A stretch of DNA of 64,000 bases from Tenacibaculum sp. GTDB lineage: Bacteria > Bacteroidota > Bacteroidia > Flavobacteriales > Flavobacteriaceae. Shown piece after piece: positions 9,301 to 18,882 of this stretch. Each line of letters opens with the position of its first letter. Within the stretch, counting starts at the first letter, position 1. The position numbers were made by a program, and so were the translations under genes. The DNA lies in NCBI GenBank assembly GCA_022448525.1, contig JAKVCX010000001.1, positions 124,001-188,000 of the forward strand, given 5' to 3'. The notes under the pieces are model-generated. The model saw nothing but the letters and a program-made list of their open reading frames with translations, searched no databases and was not told the DNA's origin.

Positions 9301-9310
9301 TTACTATTTT

Positions 9311-9336
9311 AATAATAGTTGTTTAACTATTATTTT
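9311..9336 (+). terminator. possible terminator hairpin
   Basis: AATAATAGTT-gttt-AACTATTATT then TT; AT-only stem. Confidence 0.5.
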
Positions 9337-9412
9337 ACGCTATTACTGATTTTCATTTCTACATTCGTATCGTGTTTGGTCTTCCAAAGTAAAATTTGAA
9401 TTATTCGAATTA

Positions 9413-9447
9413 GAGTCATACTTGTTGTGTTGTATGGCTTTTTTTTT
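9413..9447 (+). terminator. orphan terminator-like hairpin
   Basis: AGTCATAC-n10-GTATGGCT (one G-U) followed by nine T. Confidence 0.5.
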
Positions 9448-9570
9448 GATCAAAACTTACCTCCAATCTTTTACTAATTCAAATTGTTTTTTCAAATTTG
9501 CCCACCCGAGGAAATTTGGTATTTACCATGTTTTCTCAACTACTAAATCAAATTTTAAAATTAAAACACT

Positions 9571-10113
9571 ATGAAAAACACATTGCTTTGTTTCCTAGCA
9601 ACTTTTACGCTTTGCTTTACATCAATTTTAACTGCTCAGAAAGGAAAAAATCTTAGTCCTATTGAATTATCTATTACTTCATACTCCTACAAATACGGAA
9701 GTCTGGATTTAGATTTACAGTTAAAAAACAATTCAGATACATCAATCTTTATCATTATTCCAAATGATGGAACACATGGAACTCCTGAGTTTTTTAGCAC
9801 ACAAAGTTTTCCAAACATTGAATTATGTGAAATCAGTGAAACAGAAGTAAAGCCATTAACTCATATCATTGAAATCAAAGGAAACTCTAAAAAAAGTTTT
9901 ACTTATAAAGAAGCTTTTGCAGGAGCCTGTGAGGATATTAACGGAAAATCTATAGACTTTCAAGTATCGTATGAATTCGATTCATCAAATGAAGAATACA
10001 TTAATTACTTAGAAAGAGTTTATGATAACGATAAAACAAGCATCCAACAATTTAAAAAACTATTCAATTTAAAATTAAACAGTAATCGAATTACCATAAA
10101 AATCCCTCGGTAA
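9571..10113 (+). CDS. secreted hypothetical protein
   Basis: 180 aa with signal peptide MKNTLLCFLATFTLCFTSILTAQ. Confidence 0.75.
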   Translation: MKNTLLCFLATFTLCFTSILTAQKGKNLSPIELSITSYSYKYGSLDLDLQLKNNSDTSIFIIIPNDGTHGTPEFFSTQSFPNIELCEISETEVKPLTHIIEIKGNSKKSFTYKEAFAGACEDINGKSIDFQVSYEFDSSNEEYINYLERVYDNDKTSIQQFKKLFNLKLNSNRITIKIPR

Positions 10114-10150
10114 GTTCTAAAAAAGTTAATCATATCGATTCTTAGAAATA

Positions 10151-10180
10151 AAAAAAGCACCATTTTCATGGTGCTTTTTT
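10151..10180. terminator. bidirectional terminator between convergent genes
   Basis: AAAAAAGCACCAT-tttc-ATGGTGCTTTTTT. Confidence 0.9.
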
Positions 10181-10184
10181 AGTT

Positions 10185-12203
10185 CTATTTAATATCCGAA
10201 TAGGTCCTTACTAATCGAACAAATTCACCTCGGTAACCATCCTTGTCTTTTCCCCTTCCTTTTTCGGCAAGTTTAATTACATCTTCCAAATTAGCATCAT
10301 TCATAAATTGAGATTTCCTTAAGTACATTCCGAATAATGCAACAGAAGAAGCAAAATTCATATCAGAAGTTGGCTTTGCCGTTTTATCTTTCACTACTCT
10401 TTCCATTTCAACACTTTTTTTACCATCAGGCTTTTTATATCTAAACTTTACGGTAAGTAATTCGTCTTTATAAGAATTGTTCTTTTTATTCGTATACTTT
10501 AAATCATGAATTTTATTTAAATACTTACTATCTACACCAACTGGAATTACTTCATATAAAGCTGTTACAGAATGACCACTTCCTAACTCACCAGCATCTT
10601 TGGTATCATCAATAAAATCTTCATCATTCAATAATCTGTTTTCATAACCAATCAATCGATAGGCTTTCACTTTATTGGGATTAAACTCAACTTGAATTTT
10701 CACATCTTTTGCAATAGTGTATAAAGTTCCTCCAAACTCTTTCCCAAAAACTTTTTGAGCTTCTTGCATTGTGTCAATGTAGGCATGATTTCCATTTCCT
10801 TTATCTGCTAAAATTTCAAGTTTATCATCCTTGTAATTTCCGTAACCAAAACCTAAAACCGACAAAAACACACCTGATTTCCTTTTTTCCTCAATCAATT
10901 CTTCCATTGCTTTATTCGAACTTCTTCCTACATTAAAATCACCATCGGTAGCCAAAATAACTCTATTATTACCTCTCTTTTTAAAGTTCTTTTCTGCTAA
11001 CTTATACGCTAACTCAATCCCTTCTCCACCTGCGGTAGAACCTCCCGAGTTTAAATTATTCAAGGCCGTTAAAATTTTCTCTTTATTTCTTCCTGAAGTT
11101 GGTTCTAATACAACACCTGCTGCTCCTGCATATACAACAATTGAAACTCGATCTTCTTCCCTTAATTGATTCACCAATAACTTAAAAGCTTTCTTTAATA
11201 ACGGTAATTTATTACGTTCTCCCATTGACCCAGAAACATCAATTAAAAAAGTAAGATTTGATGGTGGTAAATCTTTGTTCTCATATGTTTTTCCTTGCAA
11301 TCCAATTTTTACAAGTTTTGTTTCAGCATTCCATGGTGTTTTAACAAACTCAGTATTTATCGAAAAAGGATGTTTTCCTTGAGGTTGTGGATACTTATAA
11401 TCGAAATAATTAATCATTTCTTCAATTTTCACAGCATCTTCTTTTACAACCTCGCCATTATTTATCATTCTTCTAATGTTACTATAAGAAGCTTTATCTA
11501 CGTCTATTGAAAAAGTAGACAATGGTGAAGCAACAACGTTTTTAAAAGGATTCTCGGTTATTTTAGCGTAAGAATCTTTATCGTCTATTTGAAAATTTCC
11601 TTTTTTAGTAGTTATAATTACACAACCATTCCTTCCTCTATTTCCATAAAGCGCAATGGCATTATTACCTTTCATAACTTCAACAGTTTTGATCTCTTTC
11701 GGATCTAATTTATTTAATATTACCTCAGAATTAGCCTTCACAGGAATACCATCAACTATAAATAAAGGAGAGGTCTTTTTGTCCGTAATTTGTTTTTGAT
11801 CTGAATCATACATCATAGTATTACCCATAGCCATTGGACTAGCAATACTTGCATATGCTTTTCTTTTGCTAGATCTTAAATTTGAAGCTGTTGAAATTAC
11901 TACCTCATCCAAAGTTGCATCGCTTTCTTCTAAAACAACATTAATAACAGTTCTCTTACCAACTTTTTCTTCTTTTGTTTTCATCCCAATTAAAGAAAAA
12001 ACCAACACATCATTAGCTGAAGCTTTTATTGTATATTTCCCCTCCATGTTTGTATTAGTTCCAATGTTTGTTCCTTTGACATGAACACTTGCCCCAGGAA
12101 TTGAGTAGTATTTATCCGAAACTGTACCTGTTATTTCCTTTTCTTGTGCTTTTAGAATTGATACACAGCATAAAAAAAATAGTATTATTCCTTTTTTCAT
12201 CAT
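10185..12203 (-). CDS. VWA-domain protein with N-terminal carboxypeptidase-regulatory-like and TonB-plug-like segments
   Basis: ITGTVSDKYYSIPGASVHVKGTNIGTNTNMEGKYTI (CarboxypepD_reg-like), PLFIVDGIP..IKTVEVMKGNNAIALYGNRGRNGCVIITTKKG (SusC plug-like), TFLIDVSGSMGERNKLPLLKKA (MIDAS DxSxS). Confidence 0.85.
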   Translation of the reverse strand: MMKKGIILFFLCCVSILKAQEKEITGTVSDKYYSIPGASVHVKGTNIGTNTNMEGKYTIKASANDVLVFSLIGMKTKEEKVGKRTVINVVLEESDATLDEVVISTASNLRSSKRKAYASIASPMAMGNTMMYDSDQKQITDKKTSPLFIVDGIPVKANSEVILNKLDPKEIKTVEVMKGNNAIALYGNRGRNGCVIITTKKGNFQIDDKDSYAKITENPFKNVVASPLSTFSIDVDKASYSNIRRMINNGEVVKEDAVKIEEMINYFDYKYPQPQGKHPFSINTEFVKTPWNAETKLVKIGLQGKTYENKDLPPSNLTFLIDVSGSMGERNKLPLLKKAFKLLVNQLREEDRVSIVVYAGAAGVVLEPTSGRNKEKILTALNNLNSGGSTAGGEGIELAYKLAEKNFKKRGNNRVILATDGDFNVGRSSNKAMEELIEEKRKSGVFLSVLGFGYGNYKDDKLEILADKGNGNHAYIDTMQEAQKVFGKEFGGTLYTIAKDVKIQVEFNPNKVKAYRLIGYENRLLNDEDFIDDTKDAGELGSGHSVTALYEVIPVGVDSKYLNKIHDLKYTNKKNNSYKDELLTVKFRYKKPDGKKSVEMERVVKDKTAKPTSDMNFASSVALFGMYLRKSQFMNDANLEDVIKLAEKGRGKDKDGYRGEFVRLVRTYSDIK

Positions 12204-12393
12204 AGTATTTAAATTTTAGTTTTCATAAAGCTACAACAATTATCCTACCGATTTCATTTTGAATTCGTAAACAAATCGTTTAATTGAGTTAACTCTTATC
12301 GTTATTGAGTTTAAAAAACATTAACTAAAACAGGTTTAACTTTCTTTTTTTCATAGATTTACCAAAAAGAAAAACTATTAAAACTAATAAATC

Positions 12394-12993
12394 ATGATTT
12401 TTTACGGAACTAAAGGCTCTCATTTGAAAAGTGAAAGAGTTAGCGGTGTTAATTGCAGACACTGTGAACAGCAAACTTCCTACACAGTAAGTATTTTTGG
12501 AAGATATGCGTATTTATATTGGATTCCTGTTTTCCCTTTAGCGAAAAAAGGAGTTGCAGAATGCGACCATTGTAAGATAACTTTGAAACCAAAAGAAATG
12601 GATGAGCAACTACGGATGAAGTATGACAATGTAAATAGAAATGTAAAAACTCCTATCTCTTACTGGATTGGTTCTCTTATTTTAATTGCAATAATTGCGT
12701 TTGGGATTTATGCAGTAAATCAGCATGAAAAAGATGTGGTTGAATATATTAAAGCTCCACAAACTGGAGATGTTATAGAATATAAACCTAATGATTTTTA
12801 TTCTACTTTAAAGATTACAAGAGTTGAAAATGATTCAGTTTATTTTGCTCAAAACAAATACGAAATAGAACGTCAAAGTAAACTTTATAAAATAGATAAA
12901 ACTTCGAATTATACTGAAGAAGTTTATGGAATTTCATTAACAGAATACCAAACTAGATTTGAGACAAAACAATTTTTAGATGTAGATAGGTAA
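12394..12993 (+). CDS. zinc-ribbon membrane protein
   Basis: NCRHC..CDHC zinc-ribbon-like cysteines and one TM helix (ISYWIGSLILIAIIAFGIYAV). Confidence 0.75.
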   Translation: MIFYGTKGSHLKSERVSGVNCRHCEQQTSYTVSIFGRYAYLYWIPVFPLAKKGVAECDHCKITLKPKEMDEQLRMKYDNVNRNVKTPISYWIGSLILIAIIAFGIYAVNQHEKDVVEYIKAPQTGDVIEYKPNDFYSTLKITRVENDSVYFAQNKYEIERQSKLYKIDKTSNYTEEVYGISLTEYQTRFETKQFLDVDR

Positions 12994-14067
12994 TTACTTC
13001 TTCGAAGAATTCAATACTAAATCCAATGTTTTTGAACGTTGGATTTTTTTTGTTTCAGTTTCTATGAAATTCTTCACAAAATAAACCTCTTTCGGAACTT
13101 CATATTTTGTGATTTCAAGGCTTTCACTGATTCTCTTAAGAATTTCTTGTGAATCCATATTAGTTGTATTATTTTCAATAACCAAAACTAACTTCTCTCC
13201 TAACCTTTCATCTTTAACACCAATAGTAAAAAATCTATTTTGAATTAGTTTAGAAAGCTTATGCTCTATTTTTTCAGGGTGGAGTTTAATTCCTCCTGAA
13301 TTTATAACATTATCATATCTTCCAAGCCATTCAAATTCATTTTCAGAAACCAATTGAACAACATCATTTGTCACAACAATTTCATTCGTAACCAAAGGAG
13401 CATCAATCATTAAACAATTTCTTTGATCAATATAAATTTTTACTTTCGGCAGAACTTTATAAAATGTCGGTTTTTCCTTTATTTGATTTAGCTTTTTTAC
13501 AGCAATATGAGTAATTGTTTCTGTCATTCCATATGTTGCAAAAATCTCAGTCTTAACTTTTGACATCTTTGTTTTTAAACTTTCCGAAACTACTCCACCT
13601 CCAACTATCAATTTACCAATTCTTTCTATTTGGTCTAAAGATTTTTCTAATTGCAACGGAACCATTGCTGAAAAGTGATAGTTTTTATTCGAAAGCGCAA
13701 GTGGATTCGAAACTGCCTCAATTATATCTAAATCCCAACCTAAAACCATGGCTCTTACCAACATCATTTTACCTGCAATATAATCTGTAGACATGCAAAG
13801 TAAAGCAGTTGTATTTTCCCTGATTTCAAAAAAATCTCCTGTAGCTAAAGCAGAATTTATCATCTGCTCTTTTCGTAATTTAATTGGTTTTGGTTTTCCT
13901 GTAGAACCTGAAGTTTGTACTATTAAATAATCTTTATCATTCAACCAATTCACAAAAAAATCATTGACAGAAGAAGACAACTTTCTAGCGTAGTTAATTA
14001 AGTCGACCTTAGAATTGAAACTAACTCCGTTTAATTTAAAACTAGAATGAATCTGACTAAAATCCAT
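12994..14067 (-). CDS. menE: o-succinylbenzoate-CoA ligase (AMP-binding)
   Basis: YLIVQTSGSTGKPKPIKL, TYGMTETITH, LGRYDNVINSGGIKLHPEKIE; same cluster as menC and menA. Confidence 0.85.
   Translation of the reverse strand: MDFSQIHSSFKLNGVSFNSKVDLINYARKLSSSVNDFFVNWLNDKDYLIVQTSGSTGKPKPIKLRKEQMINSALATGDFFEIRENTTALLCMSTDYIAGKMMLVRAMVLGWDLDIIEAVSNPLALSNKNYHFSAMVPLQLEKSLDQIERIGKLIVGGGVVSESLKTKMSKVKTEIFATYGMTETITHIAVKKLNQIKEKPTFYKVLPKVKIYIDQRNCLMIDAPLVTNEIVVTNDVVQLVSENEFEWLGRYDNVINSGGIKLHPEKIEHKLSKLIQNRFFTIGVKDERLGEKLVLVIENNTTNMDSQEILKRISESLEITKYEVPKEVYFVKNFIETETKKIQRSKTLDLVLNSSKK
13019..13051 (+). terminator. terminator for 12394-12993 lying inside the 3' coding end of menE
   Basis: AAATCCAA-n12-TTGGATTT followed by T-run. 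Confidence 0.6.
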
Positions 14068-14072
14068 AAAAA

Positions 14073-15008
14073 CTAAGCTAAATCTTCAACTTGATTTTCT
14101 TGACTATTTAAGGGTTTTTCAACGCTACCTGTAAGTTTTTCTTTCCAATTACTCCAATTATATTTTTTAGCGAAAAGCAATAATAATAGTGGATAAAAAA
14201 CAACTACAGGAATAATAATATCGAAATAAACATCTGGCTCAGAAAGATCTTTAAAAATAGAATTTGTTTGAAAAGCCGTCCAATCTGCCGTAATTAAAAG
14301 AGCTCCAATAAGATTATTTGCTGCATGAAATCCTAAAGCCAATTCAAGGCCTTCATCTAATAATGTTATCATTCCTAAGAAGAAACCTGTTCCTATGTAG
14401 TAAATCATAACGATATTCCCTAATTTACCAACTTCCGGATTTGCAATATGAAGTAATCCAAAAATTACTGAAGTTATGATTAACGGTAGTATTCTACTTT
14501 TAAATTTCGCACCGATACCTTGTAGTAAATAACCTCTGAATAAATACTCCTCAAAACTTGTTTGTAAAGGAATCATGAGTACTCCAATCACTAACAACCC
14601 AAAGAATTTATTAGGTTCAAAATTCCATTGTAAAGATTCTGGTTCGGTATAATAACCATAAATCACGAATGCAACTGTAATAAAACCCCAAACAGAAAAA
14701 GCAAAAAACACTCGTTTCCAATCTATCTTTTTCCTCGAAGTAGTTAATGAAGTTATTGATTGGCGATGCACATATTTCACCCATAATAAAAGCATTCCTA
14801 GAAACACAACAAAAGTAGCTAATGATTCTATAAGGACTCTATTTTCACCTTTTTCTGCTATATCAGCACGAATAATTTCAGCTTGATCAATATCAAACAT
14901 TTCAATGGCGATCATATTCAAAACTACAATTCCAATAAATATTACTGGAATTATCAAATATTTCCAAAATCCTATATCGCCTTTGTATGCTTGTTGTATG
15001 TAATTCAT
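14073..15008 (-). CDS. CPBP-family intramembrane metalloprotease
   Basis: SFEEYLFRGYLLQG and FGLLH, GFHAANNL motifs; multiple TM helices. Confidence 0.85.
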   Translation of the reverse strand: MNYIQQAYKGDIGFWKYLIIPVIFIGIVVLNMIAIEMFDIDQAEIIRADIAEKGENRVLIESLATFVVFLGMLLLWVKYVHRQSITSLTTSRKKIDWKRVFFAFSVWGFITVAFVIYGYYTEPESLQWNFEPNKFFGLLVIGVLMIPLQTSFEEYLFRGYLLQGIGAKFKSRILPLIITSVIFGLLHIANPEVGKLGNIVMIYYIGTGFFLGMITLLDEGLELALGFHAANNLIGALLITADWTAFQTNSIFKDLSEPDVYFDIIIPVVVFYPLLLLLFAKKYNWSNWKEKLTGSVEKPLNSQENQVEDLA

Positions 15009-15014
15009 GCTATA

Positions 15015-16055
15015 TTAACTTAAATTAAAGTTCCATTTGTCTTGAGAACTGTATTGCAAACTTCCTTGATTAACAAAAAGAGGACTATCAAAATTATTTG
15101 TAAACAAACCTCCAGTTCCTAATCCTTGTGGCATGTTACTCTTTAAAGTATATGTCCATTGAGCTATTGCATTCAAACCAATGTTACTTTCAAGTGCAGA
15201 AGTTATCCACCATCCAATTTTATTACTTTCAGAAATATCTATCCATTCTTTACTTCCGGCAAAACCACCAACCAAACTAGGTTTCAAAATAGTGTATTGT
15301 GGCTTAATATGCTCTAATAATTCCTTTTTATCATGATTCAAGAAAACTCCAATTAATTCTTCATCTAAAGCAATAGCTAAAGGTGTTTCCTTACAAAGTT
15401 TTGCCATCTCTTCGTATTGACCTTGCTTTATCGGTTGTTCAATTGAATGTAACTTAAACTGTGATAATTTTTCCAACTTCTGAAGTGCTTCCCTTGGAGA
15501 AAAAGCTCCATTTGCATCGACTCTTAATTCAATTTCATTCTCTGAAAACTGTTCACGAATATATTTTAACAATCGTAATTCTTCATCAAAGTCAATAGCG
15601 CCTATTTTCATTTTAATACATGAAAACCCTTGTTCTAATTTTTCTTGAATTTGGTCTTTCATGAATTTTTTATCTCCCATCCATATTAAGCCATTAATTG
15701 AAATTGAAGATTCACTTGCAACAAAATCTGAAGGAAATAAATGAAATTTATTTGAACTATTTAAAGACAAAAAAGCTTGTTCTAACCCGAATTGAATTGA
15801 CGGAAATTCCACGGTTGCATTCAAAAGTTCTTGTAACCCTAAATGAATATGATCACAAACCCATTGTAATTTCTTCTCATAATCGGGTCTATCATCTATA
15901 CTCAAACCACGAAATAACCCGCATTCTCCAATTCCTTCTTTTCCATCTTTATTTAAAATTAAGAAAAAAGTCTCTTTAGTTCTTAAGACTCCTCTTGAAG
16001 TTCCACTTGGACGTTTGAATTCTAAAATATACTTGTGAAATTCAGCTTTTATCAA
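15015..16055 (-). CDS. menC: o-succinylbenzoate synthase / enolase superfamily
   Basis: CIKMKIGAIDFDEELRLLKYIRE, ELRVDANGAF, SIEQPI, ALDEEL: enolase-superfamily metal ligands; men context. Confidence 0.85.
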   Translation of the reverse strand: MIKAEFHKYILEFKRPSGTSRGVLRTKETFFLILNKDGKEGIGECGLFRGLSIDDRPDYEKKLQWVCDHIHLGLQELLNATVEFPSIQFGLEQAFLSLNSSNKFHLFPSDFVASESSISINGLIWMGDKKFMKDQIQEKLEQGFSCIKMKIGAIDFDEELRLLKYIREQFSENEIELRVDANGAFSPREALQKLEKLSQFKLHSIEQPIKQGQYEEMAKLCKETPLAIALDEELIGVFLNHDKKELLEHIKPQYTILKPSLVGGFAGSKEWIDISESNKIGWWITSALESNIGLNAIAQWTYTLKSNMPQGLGTGGLFTNNFDSPLFVNQGSLQYSSQDKWNFNLS

Positions 16056-16059
16056 ATCT

Positions 16060-16578
16060 TTAATTTTTCTCGATGAACGACTTAAAATTATTTAAATATT
16101 CTTGGTCTTGTTTCTTAAAAACAGCCTTGAAATAAGGAAATAAACAGCTTAACAAATATGAATTCCCTCTACAAATTGAACTGTTATTTATAGTTGTTAC
16201 TCCATTTTCAAATGTAAAGGTATAATCATCTGTTTTCAACATCGTATCCGCCATAAAAAATAAGGTTACTTTTTCATTTGGTACGTAAGCCATAATCTTT
16301 TCTTGTAGCGTTATTTCCTCTCCATTTTTATTTTCAACTACCATTTTATAAGTACTTCCTGTCTTTTCTGGCTTTACGTCAATAGGATCAATCGATTTTA
16401 AATCAGTAATCCAATTACTAATTTGTGAACTATCATTGAACAAATTAAACACTTCATCAATTGGCTTGTTTACTTTCACTTCAGTTGTGTAAGCCGTTTC
16501 TTTAAAAATTAATCCCGTTGATAAGAATATAATTGCAATTGTAATTATGATTCCTAATATAATTTTTATCCTCTTCAT
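16060..16578 (-). CDS. SRPBCC / polyketide-cyclase-like protein
   Basis: TTEVKVNKPIDEVFNLFNDSSQISNWITDLKSIDPID pattern plus N-terminal membrane anchor. Confidence 0.7.
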   Translation of the reverse strand: MKRIKIILGIIITIAIIFLSTGLIFKETAYTTEVKVNKPIDEVFNLFNDSSQISNWITDLKSIDPIDVKPEKTGSTYKMVVENKNGEEITLQEKIMAYVPNEKVTLFFMADTMLKTDDYTFTFENGVTTINNSSICRGNSYLLSCLFPYFKAVFKKQDQEYLNNFKSFIEKN

Positions 16579-16579
16579 T

Positions 16580-17257
16580 TTATAATTCTATAGATTCACC
16601 AATTTCAATAATAACAAGCTCCTTTCCTGCTTTTTCGAATTTCTTCTTCGCATCCTCTACATTAATTTCAATTGGAGGAAAAGTATTAAAATGACATCCA
16701 ATTACTTTATCACAAGCCACCAAATCAGTAGCTATAATTGCATCATCAACTCCCATAGTGAAATTATCCCCAATTGGTAAAATAGAAGCGACCAATTGAG
16801 TTGTCATTGGAATTAACTTCATATCCATTGTTACTGCTGTATCCCCTGCGACATACAATGATTTTTCTCCAGCAGTAATTACAAAACCTCCTGGTTGACC
16901 TCCATAGCTTCCATCTGGAAAAGATGACGTATGCACTGCATTTACATATTTCGCTGAGAACGAATCTGTTTTAAAAGTACCTCCGTGATTTACAGGATGT
17001 GCTTTCAAATCTTTAGCTGTATAATGCATATAAATTTCATAATTGGAAACAATTGTTGCTCCAGTATTTTTCGCAATAGCTTCAACATCAAGAATATGAT
17101 CTTGATGCGCATGCGTTACTAAAATATAATCAGCTTTAATTTGATTAATATCAATATGTGAAGCAGCTGGATTTCCTGTAATAAAAGGATCGATTAAAAT
17201 ATGTGTATTATTAAGTTCAATACCAAAACAGGCATGACCATAAAATGTAATTTTCAT
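16580..17257 (-). CDS. metal-dependent hydrolase, MBL fold (UPF0173-like)
   Basis: MKITFYGHACFGIE, VTHAHQDHILD, GDNFTMGVDDA motifs. Confidence 0.9.
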   Translation of the reverse strand: MKITFYGHACFGIELNNTHILIDPFITGNPAASHIDINQIKADYILVTHAHQDHILDVEAIAKNTGATIVSNYEIYMHYTAKDLKAHPVNHGGTFKTDSFSAKYVNAVHTSSFPDGSYGGQPGGFVITAGEKSLYVAGDTAVTMDMKLIPMTTQLVASILPIGDNFTMGVDDAIIATDLVACDKVIGCHFNTFPPIEINVEDAKKKFEKAGKELVIIEIGESIEL

Positions 17258-17293
17258 AAGTAGAATTAATGTTGTTTGAAGTTATCAGTAAAT

Positions 17294-18247
17294 TTACAAA
17301 ACGTTTCCTAGCCCAAAAAGTATCGCAAATAAAAAAGTACTTAATGCTACTTTTTTAAGCTCTCCATCTAATAGTGATTCCTCTTTATTATTGTAAACAA
17401 AGAGCAAATGTTTTATTAAAGGTATATACGCTATCAAAAATAAAAATTGAAATGGAGTTCGATAGTGAATTCCCACGTATAAGAATGAAAACAAAAATGA
17501 TGATGCTATAAGGTAATAGTGATAATACTTTGCAAATTCACTTCCAATTTTAACGACTAATGTGTTTTTTCCAACCTTGGCATCATTTACTCTATCTCTC
17601 ATATTATTTAAGTTAAGAACTGCTGTACTCAAAGCTCCGATGGTAAATGCCGGTAAAAATATTGTAAAAGAAAGTGTTTTAGTATACAAGAAATAGGTTC
17701 CTACCACTGCAAGTAAACCGAAGAACAAGAAAACAAATAAATCGCCGAAACCACTATAACCATAAGCAGAATTTCCCACTGTATATTTAATTGCTGCCAC
17801 AATTGAGGCAATACCTAAACCGAAAAACAATAATGAGAAACCAAAGTTATCTTTTCCAAAAGCGACATAAATTAATGCAATTGCAACTACCAAGGTAAAA
17901 ATTGTAGTTACTATCATTGCACTTTTCATCTGTTTTGGAGTTATCGCTCCAGAAGCAACCATTCTTGCTTCTCCCTCTCTGTTTTCATCTGTTCCTTTAA
18001 CACCATCACCATAGTCATTAGCAAAATTCGACAACACTTGAAAACCAATTGTTGTTAAGATTGCTAACCAAAAGATTGAGGTTTTAATAGGATTTCTTTC
18101 TCCAAGGTATAGAAACCAACCTTCATCTAAGGTTGATAAAGACATGTGATACAAATCTGAAAGTCCTAAAAAACCACCAACAATAATTCCTGAAACAGAA
18201 AGCGGCAAGGTTCTTAACCTAGCCGCTTTTATATAGTTTTTAAACAT
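17294..18247 (-). CDS. menA: 1,4-dihydroxy-2-naphthoate polyprenyltransferase
   Basis: UbiA-type NDYGDGVKGTD and NNMRDRVNDAKVGKNTL; men cluster. Confidence 0.9.
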   Translation of the reverse strand: MFKNYIKAARLRTLPLSVSGIIVGGFLGLSDLYHMSLSTLDEGWFLYLGERNPIKTSIFWLAILTTIGFQVLSNFANDYGDGVKGTDENREGEARMVASGAITPKQMKSAMIVTTIFTLVVAIALIYVAFGKDNFGFSLLFFGLGIASIVAAIKYTVGNSAYGYSGFGDLFVFLFFGLLAVVGTYFLYTKTLSFTIFLPAFTIGALSTAVLNLNNMRDRVNDAKVGKNTLVVKIGSEFAKYYHYYLIASSFLFSFLYVGIHYRTPFQFLFLIAYIPLIKHLLFVYNNKEESLLDGELKKVALSTFLFAILFGLGNVL

Positions 18248-18254
18248 GTAAATT

Positions 18255-18872
18255 TTATAAAAATTCTAATCGTGTGATTTTCTTTCTCACGATATACTCT
18301 TTTAATTTCGGTGAAAAATATTCAAGATTTGTATAAGACACACCAACCTTAGTTCCTTTTACGTCATTTCCTAAATCTATCAAACGATCTGAACCTTCAA
18401 AGTTTGTTAACCAAACAAACTTTTGTATCTTCCCATCTGTATCTTTTAATTCAACAACATATAAGTCTTCACCACTTACTTTTTTTAAGGTACCTTCTAA
18501 ATACAATTCAACAACTTCGTTTTCATCCTCATACTCTTCATCTCCTGCGATAGCCATTAAAACATCTGGACAAAACTTAATCATGCTAACACCTACTTTA
18601 GCACCCATTTTTTCTCCTTCTGATCTTCCTTTTGTTAAATCATAATTGATTCCTTCTTTCGCTAACTCATCTTTGTACTTTAAATAAGTTTGCACCATTT
18701 GCACTCCTAATTTAGCTGTCAAATCTGACGTAGACATACCTTTAAATTCCTTTTCATTCTTATTGAAATATTCACAAATTTCCATTGCCATTTTATCCAA
18801 AGCTGAATCTTGTGCAACGATATTTCCGAAAGACAATAATGCAATTAATAAGGTTGAAATTCTCTTTAACAT
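18255..18872 (-). CDS. secreted hypothetical protein
   Basis: Start set to the Met giving MLKRISTLLIALLSFGNIVAQ signal peptide; the longer ORF start (18905) overlaps the upstream gene. Confidence 0.75.
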   Translation of the reverse strand: MLKRISTLLIALLSFGNIVAQDSALDKMAMEICEYFNKNEKEFKGMSTSDLTAKLGVQMVQTYLKYKDELAKEGINYDLTKGRSEGEKMGAKVGVSMIKFCPDVLMAIAGDEEYEDENEVVELYLEGTLKKVSGEDLYVVELKDTDGKIQKFVWLTNFEGSDRLIDLGNDVKGTKVGVSYTNLEYFSPKLKEYIVRKKITRLEFL

Positions 18873-18882
18873 AGTTTTTGTA

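Noticed and set aside
15698-15979. Plus-strand 93-aa ORF
   Set aside because: Antisense to menC with low-complexity composition, no start context.
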